The translations under genes were made by a program, and so were the position numbers. The notes under the pieces were generated by a model. That model did no database searches and had not been told where the DNA came from. It saw only the letters and a program-made list of their open reading frames with translations. DNA of 23,388 nucleotides from CAVTWJ01 sp963849485. Lineage in GTDB: Bacteria > Oederibacteriota > Muellerivitia > Muellerivitales > Muellerivitaceae. Position 1 is the first letter of the stretch. Every line of letters starts with the position of its first letter. The stretch covers positions 1-23,388 of the forward strand of contig CAWKIF010000066.1 of assembly GCA_963849485.1 (NCBI GenBank). The letters run 5' to 3'. Below, one piece after another: positions 1-8,500 of this stretch.

Positions 1-638
1 GGATCAATATCGTGCTGGAGTCTTGGTAGGTGTAGAACGGTGTATGGGTCCTGGGCCGCCAATCCAAAAGTCGTTTCATCGTCTATGCGGTACTGGAGCC
101 CGACGTCGCACCCGAAACCGGTTCCATTGGCGTTTTGAATACTTCCCAAGCTGTTAAGGAGAAGCTTCAAGCTGAAACCACCCCGACCAGCGGGGGCCTG
201 AATCGGAACCCGCCCGAAAGAAGGCCAGTGATTTCCGAGTCCCCAAAGGTGCTGTCCGGGTTCAAGGAAGGCCCCTTGCGGGCTTCCAAGTCGTTGCCTG
301 CGCTGAAAACCAGAAGGGAAAAACCGCAGTAAACCGTATCCTGCAGGTTGGCGCCGAAGGAAAAATAATCCAAAGACTGGTTGAGTGAGAGGAAGCTATT
401 TTGGGCCTCGACCTGGATATTTTTGATGCCCGTCAAACCCGCCGGGTTCCAAAAGCCGCACGCCGGATCGTTCCTCATCCCCACGGCGGCTCCCGCCATG
501 GCATCGGGGGCTCCTCCAACTCCGTATTCCACATAGGCGTTAGGTCGGTCCCCCCCCGAGGCGAAAAGGAAGGCGGGAGGGCACCACCCCGCCGGCAAGA
601 AGCGCCAAAATCCCTAATAGCCGGAAGCTTTTTTTCAT
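1..638 (-). CDS. PorV/PorQ-like outer-membrane protein, 3' end outside window, frameshifted
   Basis: Resembles the PorV/PorQ (UPF0164-like) outer-membrane beta-barrel family: the mature start AYVEYGVGGAPDAMAGAA is followed by NPAGLTGI and alternating amphipathic strands. The ATG at 638 overlaps the protease stop upstream (ATGA), so the pair is translationally coupled. From that ATG the frame encodes a signal peptide (MKKSFRLLGILALLAGG), then stops soon after a run of eight G (550-557). Dropping one G joins it to the mature frame. A second break lies near the five-base run at 192-196, after which the reading continues APAGRGGFSLKLLLNSLGS to the window edge; a third shift near base 20-25 is possible. 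In Bacteroidota, PorV carries type IX secretion cargo and PorQ is related; which role applies here cannot be told. Family call fairly good, exact role unknown. Confidence 0.6.
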
Positions 639-2323
639 GGGCTTCCGTTCCCCCGGACCACGGCAATTTTATTGTGTCCCGTCACCCCTCCGGAGGTGAC
701 CGTGTAAAAATAAACCCCGGTCGCCACCGTTTGGCCGGAAGCGTTTCTTCCATCCCAGGAAATATAAAATGACTTGTACTGCGGGTTGGCGGGGTTGGCG
801 TTCAAGGCGCCAGCTGTGTAATTTTTTTGCAACACCACCTCCCCGCCAGAGTCACGGATGGTCAATTCCACCGCTTGGGGGCTATTCAAAACCAGGGTGA
901 TATTGGTGGGGGGATTGGCGTCGGGATAGAAGGGGTTGGGACTATTGAAAGTCTTCAGGTAATTCGTGATTTGCCCTGTGCCGTTTTGGGCGTTAAGAAG
1001 GGCTTTATAGACATTCAACCGGCCGTAACCGCTATTGGCGTCCCAGCCCGAGTTCCCGTTGAGGCTGTCGGTATTATTGATGATCGCGTTGACCACCTGG
1101 TTATTGGTCATATTGGGATAGAGGGAAAAGAGGAGTGCGAGGTCGCGGTGACATAGGGGGCGGCGGCGGAGGTCCCGGCCCGATCCAAAATAAAACGCAG
1201 CCGAGGTTCAGGATAAAGTCGGATTCCGTCTGTGGAGCGCAAGGGGCGGGAGACGGATCCAAGATTGTGCTGAAAATGAGTTGAGAAGCGAATAAGGTAA
1301 AATTAGAGCTTGTGGGTGCGGGTAACCCGGTAAAAGTACCCCCGGGAGCGACAAGATCCAAGCCCGTCCCCCCGTTCGAAAAAGGGGAAACTTGGTCATT
1401 CTCGTCGGGAGCCCCCACCACAATGAGCCCCGGGTAGGCGGCCGGATAATTTAAGGAAGCGAGGGATTCCGGAAGGTTGGATTGGTTTCCTGAGGCCGCC
1501 ACCACCACGCATCCGGCCGAGAGGGCCTGCGCAACGGCTTCCTGTTCCAGGGGGTGGAGAGCAGGCCCCCCCCCTTAGGGAAAAATTCAATACCTTGGCA
1601 CCGTTTTCCACCGCAGAAGAGGACACCGCCGCGATCTCGGCCGAGCTGCCGTTTCCACATTGGTCCAGCACCTTGATCGGCATGAGGGTGATTCCGGGGG
1701 CCAGACCTGCCATCCCGGTCGCGTTCCATTGGCCAGCGAGGATCCCGAGCGACGAAAGTGCCGTGGCCGTATTGGTCGTTGATGTTGGTGGAACCAGCGG
1801 AAAGGCAGTTGGTGACCGATTTGGAATAATTGATCATCGACAAATCCGGATGACCGGTCCGAACCCCCGTGTCCAAGACCGCCACGGTCACTCCCGTCCC
1901 AGGGGGGCAATTGCCTCCCAACAGGTTCCAAGCTTGGGGCGCTTGGATGATGGTCAAGGGCCAATCATAAGGGGAGGAATAGTAATAAACACTCGGGGGT
2001 GTACAGGCTAATGCGTAGTAGCAAAAGTTGGGCTGGACTAGTTCGACCGCCGGGTCGTTCTTTAAAAGTTCTACCCGTTTTAGGACATCTTCCCCATCGG
2101 CCAACTTCACGTGGTAAATGCGGGTTTTCTCTTCCCAGGCCCAGGATTGGGTTTTGGACACAAGCACCCGGGCCTTATCCAAGTCAGCCGTGTTCTCCTT
2201 GAGCCTCACCAAAACTTCCCCGGGAATGAAAAGCGGCCGGCCATCAACGGAGGGCACTTTCGTGTTCTGGGACCAAGCACCTCCGGCCAGCAGGAGCGAT
2301 AATAGAAGAAGCCGAAACCGCAT
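635..2323 (-). CDS. Secreted subtilisin-like serine protease (S8) with FlgD/T9SS-like C-terminal domain, frameshifted
   Basis: Exported S8 peptidase. ATG at 2323 gives a signal peptide (MRFRLLLLSLLLAGGAWSQ), then an I9-type propeptide (PGEVLVRLKE to AVELVQPNF). The triad is visible across frames: Asp in VAVLDTGV, His in YGHGTFVA, oxyanion Asn in VVAASGNQ, Ser in GTSAAAPYV (Ser codon 1168-1170). A subtilase tail (SGYGRLNVYKAL) leads into a beta-sandwich ending SWDGRNASGQTVATGVYFY, typical of FlgD Ig-like or type IX sorting-like domains. About four one-base shifts break the frame: near 1745-1750, at the nine-base C run 1566-1574, and on both sides of the Ser motif (about 1185-1200 and 1125-1145). 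Because every catalytic element survives, I read it as one functional gene with sequence errors. It starts just after coaBC and its TGA overlaps the PorV-like start. Confidence 0.8.
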
Positions 2324-2326
2324 CAA

Positions 2327-3576
2327 TCAGCCTTTCGAAACCTTTTTCATAAATTGATCGGCCAAATCCAGCAGTGCCTCGGCTACCTTCCCCTTGGAGG
2401 CGGGACCTATTTTGACAGGTCGTTCTGAAAAGCGGGAAAAAACCAGAAGCTCATTTTGATCCGTGCCAAAGGCCCTTCCAGGTCCCACCCGGTTGGCCGC
2501 CAAAAGGTCGCAGGGTTTTTTAGACCATTTTTCACCTGCCCTGGTTTTAAGATGGTCAGTTTCAGCGGAAAAACCTAAGACCCATTGGCCGGGCTTCCAA
2601 AAAAAAAACCTCACCCAGGATATCCGGGTTCCGCACCAACGGGATCGTTAGGCGGTTTCCCGTTTTTTTGATTTTGGAGCGGGCCGCTTGAGCAGGGCGG
2701 TAATCGGCCACCGCCGCGGCCATGATCAGGAAATTTGTTTTCGGGAAGGCCTTTAAAACCGCGGACCGCATTTGATGGGCGGTCGTGACCGGAACCATTC
2801 GGGCCCCCGTCAGGGGCGCGAGGAAACGGGGCCGTGAACCAAAGTGACTTGGGCTCCCCGGTTCATGGCGGCTTGGGCCAGGGCGTAACCCATTTTTCCG
2901 CTCGAGTGGTTGGTCAGGACCCGGACCGGGTCGAGAGCCTCCTGGGTGGGTCCGGCGGTCACCAAGACCTTTACGCCCTCCCAATTTCTTTGGTGCTTAA
3001 AATAGCTTTCCACCTGGGCGGCGATTTCCAGGGGTTCCGCGAACCGGCCCTCCCCCATATCCCCGCAGTGCCAAAAAACCCCTCTCCGGCCCCAGGAATC
3101 GGACGCCCCTCTTCAGGAGAAGGCGGTGGTTTTGCCGGGTGGCCGGGTGGTTCCACATGTTGACGTTCATGGCCGGGGCGACCCAGAGGGGGCAGGTGGC
3201 ATAGAGGCAAAGGGAGGAGAGCAAGTCATCCGCGATTCCCAAAGCCAATTTGGCCATGGAGTCCGCCGTGGCGGGCGCGATCAGGATTAAATCGGCTTGT
3301 TTGGCGTATTCGATATGGGGCACGGTCGCGAGGGGATGGGTTCCGCTCGGTTCCGGGCCGGGATCGGGGTCGATCCGGAAAATAAGCCGGTCCAGACGGG
3401 AGAACTGCTGGCTTTCCGGAGGGCGTGGAGGGGAACGAGTTTTGCCCCCGCCGAAGAGCCACCACCCTCACTTGGGCGAAGGGTTTTAACGCGAGGATCA
3501 GCTCCACGGCTTTGTAGGCCGCGATGCTACCGGTCACTCCCAGCAGGACGCTGGGTTTTCGGATGGGCAGCGTCAT
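2327..3576 (-). CDS. coaBC: Bifunctional CoaBC (phosphopantothenoylcysteine decarboxylase / phosphopantothenate-cysteine ligase), frameshifted
   Basis: Coenzyme A biosynthesis enzyme: CoaB joins cysteine to 4'-phosphopantothenate and CoaC decarboxylates the product using FMN. CoaC half: LLGVTGSIAAYKAVEL at the N terminus, then PHIEYAKQADLILIAPATAD with the conserved His, the APAMNVNMW signature, and a CGDMGEGRFAEP loop in another frame carrying the conserved Cys. CoaB half: VTAGPTQEALDPVRVLTNHS, SSGKMG, MAAAVADYRP, KIKK, NPDIL and the closing GFSAET and LLAAN motifs. These lie in at least four frame segments, so several one-base indels are present, but motif order is complete and total length near 415 codons fits the family. 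The ATG at 3576 lacks a strong Shine-Dalgarno. Position after rpoZ is the usual bacterial arrangement. The stop lies 3 nt before the protease ATG. Confidence 0.88.
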
Positions 3577-3628
3577 CGGGGGGCCAGCCGACAGCCGACT
3601 CTCAATCGCTGAGGGCCGCCCAAAATTC

Positions 3629-3865
3629 TTAGTCCTTTTCTTTTTTCTTCTTGGTGGGTATCTCGGTAAGGCTGAATTGAACTTTTCCTTCCCTGAATTC
3701 CGTCAGGGCCTGGAGGATCACCTTCTCCGTATCCACGGTGAGGTTGTGTTTCTCGGCCTTGTCCAGCAGTTGGCGGGCCCTTTTGGAGGCTGCCAAAACC
3801 GAAAGGTATTTGTTTTCAGGGTTTACTAAAATTGAATTTAACTTGTCATCCGTCGTTACGCTCAT
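3629..3865 (-). CDS. rpoZ: DNA-directed RNA polymerase omega subunit
   Basis: A 78-residue omega subunit, the small RNA polymerase component that binds beta-prime and aids assembly. The core NKYLSVLAASKRARQL matches the conserved omega helix region, and KVILQALTEFREGKVQF is the usual second conserved block. It ends in a lysine-rich tail (PTKKKKEKD). A clear GGAGG lies just upstream of the ATG at 3865. It sits between gmk and coaBC, the classic order in many bacteria, which supports the call. The frame is intact although both neighbours are broken. A TATAAT hexamer about 50 nt upstream could give it a secondary promoter. Confidence 0.9.
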   Translation of the reverse strand: MSVTTDDKLNSILVNPENKYLSVLAASKRARQLLDKAEKHNLTVDTEKVILQALTEFREGKVQFSLTEIPTKKKKEKD

Positions 3866-3915
3866 GCATCCTCCACCTTGAATTACGGTACGGCTACGCC
3901 CTCGAAGGGAGTGAA

Positions 3916-3921
3916 ATTATA
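3916..3921 (-). promoter_or_regulatory. Possible -10 element upstream of rpoZ
   Basis: The minus strand reads TATAAT in an AT-rich gap between gmk and rpoZ. No good -35 hexamer lies 16-18 nt upstream, so this is only a candidate internal promoter for rpoZ-coaBC. Confidence 0.3.
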
Positions 3922-3964
3922 CTGAAAATAACGAAAAAAGGCAGGAAAAGCGGTCGGTGATGAG

Positions 3965-4556
3965 CTAAAGCTTTTGAACCCGAGGGGAAAAGCCTTGCCG
4001 GAGGGTCTTCAAAATCCCTCGAATTTCCTTGATTGCCGAGGGTATCCGGTCATTCACCACCTGGTAATCGTAGTGGCGGCCTTGTTTTATTTCGTTCTTC
4101 GCGTTTTTAAGACGCAAATCCAGGTCGGAAGCACTATTGTCGTGGCGTTTTTTGAGCCTTTCTTTCAAAACCCGAAGACTGGGGGGCAGGACAAAAATCA
4201 GGATAGTTTCGGAGTCTTGTGACTTAAGGGCCGCCCCTCCCTGCACATCGATCACGAACAGGACATCCTTGCCCTTGCGTAGCTGTTGAATCACCCACCG
4301 CTTGGGAGTGCCGTAATATTGGTTATGAACGTGAGCCCATTCAAGAAACCCTTTTTGTTTCACTTTCAGTCGAAAATCGGCCTTGGAGATAAAAAAAGTA
4401 ATCTTTCCCGTTCTTCTCGCCGGGCCGGGGTTTTGGGGTTGTGCAGGAGACCGAACGGATAAGCCGGGGATCTTTTCGAAGAAGGATCCCCGCTAAGGTG
4501 GTCTTCCCCCCGCCCGAAGGGGAGGATAAGACGATCATTCGCCCGTGACGCTTCAC
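3965..4556 (-). CDS. gmk: Guanylate kinase, one frameshift
   Basis: Phosphorylates GMP to GDP with ATP. The N terminus MIVLSSPSGGGKTTLAG contains the P-loop, followed by SVSCTTPKPRPGEKNGKDYFF, the GMP-binding segment; the usual Arg after SCTT is Pro here. The frame then breaks at a run of seven T (plus-strand A, 4391-4397). Removing one T gives FFISKADFRLKVKQKGFLEWA, the expected continuation, then NQYYGTPK, the FVIDVQGG Walker B-like strand and a lid segment with RLKKRHDNSASDLDLRL. The stop is TAG. I place the start at GTG 4556, nine bases after a GGGGG Shine-Dalgarno-like run (4566-4570); ATG 4538 is the alternative. The upstream yicC frame runs into it with no stop between. Confidence 0.85.
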
Positions 4557-5447
4557 GCGGTGAAGCCCCCTCTTCTCACGAATGTTCTGGATCTGTTCCC
4601 GGATCTGCTCCAACAGCTCCTTCAATCGGACCACCCCATGGGCCATCTTGGAGTCGGCGGACTTGGAACCGATGGTATTGGTCTCCCGGTTCATTTCTTG
4701 GATGAGGAAATCCAGTTTCCGGCCCACACTGCCCTTTTCCTTGAGGGTTTCCTGGAGGGCCATCAGGTGGCTGTCCAGGCGGGTCAGTTCCTCCGAAATA
4801 TCGAAACGCTGAAGGATGACCGCCTCTTCGGTGGCGACCCGGGTTTGGTCCTGAAGCGGCTCGGGGAGAAACTCCGCGATCTTATCCCGGAAAGCCTTGA
4901 CCTTCTCCGCCAGGAGGGCCTTATGACGGGTCCGCAATATCTGGACCGTGGCCGTGATCTCCCGGGACCTTTCCAGGATATCCTTGGAGAGGCGGGCCCC
5001 TTCCGTCTGGCGCATTTTCTCGAGGGCTTTCAGCGCTTCCGAAACCGCCTCCAAGGCGGCTTTTTTTTGCTCCGCCTCCTGGCGGTCCGTTTCCACCACT
5101 TCCAACACGTCCGGAAGCCGGAGCAGGGACTCCATGGACAGGTCCCCTTTCAGTTTATGCTTTTTCGAGGCCTTCTGGGCGGCCTGCAGGTATTGGGAGA
5201 GTAGGTGCTCGTTGACCTCAACGCTCCGGGAACGGGCGGGCGAGAGATCCTTCAGGAAAAAATCAACCTTCCCCCGGGTGACGGAGGAAAGGATCAGTTC
5301 CCTCAGTTCGGGCTCGAGGAACTGGTAGGAAAGGGGAACCTTCAGTGAGAGATCATGGTACTTATGGTTGACCGTCTTGATCTCCGCCACCACTTCGACC
5401 GTCTTGCTTTCACCGGTTCCCCGGCCAAACCCCGTCATACTGCGCAT
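4341..5447 (-). CDS. yicC: YicC family endoribonuclease-like protein, reading in frame into Gmk
   Basis: Starts MRSMTGFGRGTGE, the signature YicC N terminus, at ATG 5447 behind GGAGG; a codon 18 nt upstream is possible but less likely. YicC proteins are ribonuclease-like (E. coli YicC is implicated in small-RNA turnover). The middle is helical and charged. The conserved C-terminal half FLIQEMNRETNTIGSKS, KELLEQIREQIQNI is complete and ends near 4578. No stop follows: the frame continues EKRGLHRVKRHGR into the Gmk P-loop and terminates at 4341 only because of the gmk frameshift. Either this is a real YicC-Gmk fusion or a small indel removed the yicC stop. The Shine-Dalgarno-like run before the Gmk GTG favours separate genes. 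yicC-gmk-rpoZ is a standard gene order. Confidence 0.85.
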   Translation of the reverse strand: MRSMTGFGRGTGESKTVEVVAEIKTVNHKYHDLSLKVPLSYQFLEPELRELILSSVTRGKVDFFLKDLSPARSRSVEVNEHLLSQYLQAAQKASKKHKLKGDLSMESLLRLPDVLEVVETDRQEAEQKKAALEAVSEALKALEKMRQTEGARLSKDILERSREITATVQILRTRHKALLAEKVKAFRDKIAEFLPEPLQDQTRVATEEAVILQRFDISEELTRLDSHLMALQETLKEKGSVGRKLDFLIQEMNRETNTIGSKSADSKMAHGVVRLKELLEQIREQIQNIREKRGLHRVKRHGRMIVLSSPSGGGKTTLAGILLRKDPRLIRSVSCTTPKPRPGEKNGKDYFFYLQGRFSTESETKRVS

Positions 5448-5477
5448 AAAACCTCCATGGATCATTGGACTGGGAAG

Positions 5478-5483
5478 ATTATA
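5478..5483 (-). promoter_or_regulatory. Candidate -10 box for the yicC-gmk-rpoZ-coaBC operon
   Basis: A perfect TATAAT on the minus strand, about 30 nt upstream of the yicC ATG and downstream of the previous gene's stop. The matching -35 position is poor, so start and strength are uncertain, but a promoter is expected in this gap. Confidence 0.45.
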
Positions 5484-5536
5484 TCCATGGGGCTGGGGGG
5501 ATTCCCGAAAAAGAACCCGGCGGGAAGAGGGACGGA

Positions 5537-8500
5537 CTATTTGAGGACGATGACTTTTCGGATGAAATTGCCCGAGGCTTGTTCGATCAGGACGAAATAA
5601 ACCCCGTTTCCGACCAGGTTTTCCGACCTGTTACGTCCGTCCCAGGTGAAATGGTAACTGCCGGTGTTGAGGTTCTGGTCAGCGATTTTAATCACTTCCT
5701 CCCCCAACAAGTTATAAACCATGATCTTCACCGGGCCGGACTGTTGGACAAGGATGTCCATGCCCAGGGTCTCACCTGTCGCGGGGTTGAAAAAATTGGC
5801 CGAAAGGTACATGGGCGCGTTCGGGGTGAGGGTCAGGGTCGGGACCGAGGTGTTGGTGACTAAAGGAGTGACGGTCGGCGTCCCTGTTGCGGTCGGCGAC
5901 AATGTGATCGTCGGGGTCAAGCTAGGTGTTCCAGTCAGGGTAATGGTAAAGGTACCAGTGGGCGTCATCGAATTCGTCGGGGTGGGTGAAAGGGTCATGG
6001 TAAAGCTGAAAGTTGAAGTGGGGGTAATGGAAGAGGTGGGGGTTTGCGTGATCGTGTTCGTCGAAGTTGGCGTAAGAGTAATGGTAGGGCTGTAGGTGGG
6101 CGTCGGGGTGCTGGAGAGTGTTGGGGTTTCCGTTTGCGTGAGGGATGGAGTGGCAGTATTAGTTACCGTTAAAGTGGGGGAAAGTGTGGTGGTAAAGGTA
6201 CCGGTGGGTGAATTGGTAATCGTCGTGGTAAGTGTTGGAGTCAGGGTGACCGAAGGAGTGGAAGTAGATGTTTCGGTGATCGTGTTGGTCACAGTGGACG
6301 TATTCGTCGGGGTGAGGGTGATGGTATAAGTCACGGTGTTAGTCAGGGTGGGCGTCAATGTGATAGAGGACGTCTGGGTGATGGTGTTGGTGATGGTATT
6401 GGTACGAGTGGGCGTAAGGGTGATGGACGGGGTCAGGGTGATGGTAGGGGTGGGAGTGTTTGTGACGGTGGGCGAGGATGTGATCGTGTTGGTGGAGGTG
6501 ATCGAAGGCGTCAAAGTATTCGTTGGGGTCAGGGTGATGGTGTTGGTGCGAGTAATCGTGATCGTGGGCGTCAGGGTGACCGTCGGGGTCAAGGTGATGG
6601 TGCGGGTCAGGGTGGGGGTACTAGTATTGAAGGTGTTCGTGACCGTCGGGGTGGCGGTTTGTGTGAAAGTCTGAGTCTGGGTAAAGGTCGGGCTTGGAGT
6701 AATCGTATTTGTCCTCGTAGAAGTAGAGGTGGAAGAGGGGATACAAGTGGGCGCGGGCGTTACCGCTCCGCCGAGCGGCGAGAACCAGACATCATTGTGA
6801 TCGACACCCGATGTGTCCTCCCCGCCGATCACCCAAATCTGGTTGTTATAAACCAGGCTCGAATGGGTGTCTTTGGGCCCGAATTGGGCCGCCGAGGTCA
6901 CATGGTTCCATAGCGATCCATCCAAGGAAGACCATACGTCCTGAACAGCGTTCACCCCGTTCTCGCCCCCAATGACCCACATGAGATTGTTGTAAACCAC
7001 GCTCGTTTGATCCCTTAAATTGCCGAACGACGCTGAGGCCGTGACCTGGCTCCAGGCAATTCCATCGGCGGACGACCAAACATCCGGCAGGGCCAAGGCC
7101 CCCGAATCCCCGCCAAATACCCATATTTTATTGTTATAGACCACGCTGGAATGATTTCGACGTACGGTAAACCCAGGGTTGGTCGCGACCGGGTTCCAGT
7201 TGATTCCATCGGATGAGTTCCACACTTCTGATACAGCCCCGGCGGAGGTATTACCCCCCAGCATCCACATCTTTCCATTGAACGCCACGCAACTTTGTCC
7301 CGAGCGGGGGCTGAAGGGGCCGGAACCCACTGAAACCCAATTCGCCCCATCGGACGAATTCCAAATGTCACTCAAAAAGGTATTGTTATACCCGCCCACG
7401 ATCCACATTTTGCCGTTCAAGACAAAGCTCGCTTGTTCATAACGAGTGGCGAAAGCCGCCGAATTGGTGACCGCGGCCCAATTCGCCCCGTCCGCCGATT
7501 TCCAGACGTCATTCAGGAACCCCCCGTTGGCGCCGGCGATGACCCACATTTTCGATCCGCCGCCGTCATCAAAAACCAGATTGGATTGTCCCATCCGGAC
7601 AGGAAAGGCGGCGTTACAAGTGGCAAGAATCCAGCTCACCCCTGCTCCCGGCAGGGCCGTTACGGTGAGGGTGGGGGTAATCGTCGGTGTATCCGTGATG
7701 GTCGGGGTAGGGGTCGTGGTAAGGGTGAAGGTGGGCGTATTCGGACAGAGGGCAGGAATCGACAGGGTAACCGGGTTGGAAAGGACGCTGGGGGCGTTGG
7801 CCGCGTTCATGGAGGCCTGGTTCACGATGCTGGACTGGCAAGCGGAAGCGGCCACCGACGCCGTGATCGTATAGGTGGCGCTTCCCCCATAAACGGTGGC
7901 CGGAAAATTCCACGAGACCAACTGCAAAAAAGCCGTGGCCGGGGGGTAGGAACTCGTGTAAAGCATCTGGGCCGGCAGGGTATCCACGATGTTCAGGCTG
8001 ACCGGCGCGTTGGGAAGGAAAACCCCCAAATTGTCGAATGTGCCGAGGGTGGAAACCGCGCTGTTACCGGAGGCCTGCCAACCCGCGTAATAGCTCGCCG
8101 TGGAGCTCAAGGGATTATTGTCCGTATAGGTGATCGCCGCGCTGGACGGGACGGCCTGCCCGACTTTCCATGTCTTGACATAAAAAGTCAGGGGGCCTCC
8201 ATTGACGCCGCTGCTTCCGACATAAACCTGCAGGGTATAAAAACCTCCACTTTGCACCGTGGCGGGCAGGATGGAGCTGGTATTGTTAACCGTGGCAAGG
8301 ATGCTCGGCACACCCGCCGTGATCTTTTCCAAGTAAAGATTCCCCGGATTGGCCGAACCCGAGAGTCCCGCCACATAGGCGTTATTAGTGGAGGTATCGT
8401 AGGCCACCGCGAGAGCGGCGTTGGAGGGGTTATTGGACGGGTCCAAATACATGTCGCCCACCACGGTGTAATTACCGTCCAAGGCCAGGGCCGGGGCACC

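Noticed and set aside
5721..6674. Val/Gly-rich open frames on the plus strand opposite the giant gene
   Set aside because: They are the complement of Thr codons (ACN) in the stalk; no start signal or family.
5820..6745. CRISPR-like or tandem DNA repeat array
   Set aside because: Units are not constant in sequence or spacing; the regularity is the Thr alternation of the protein.
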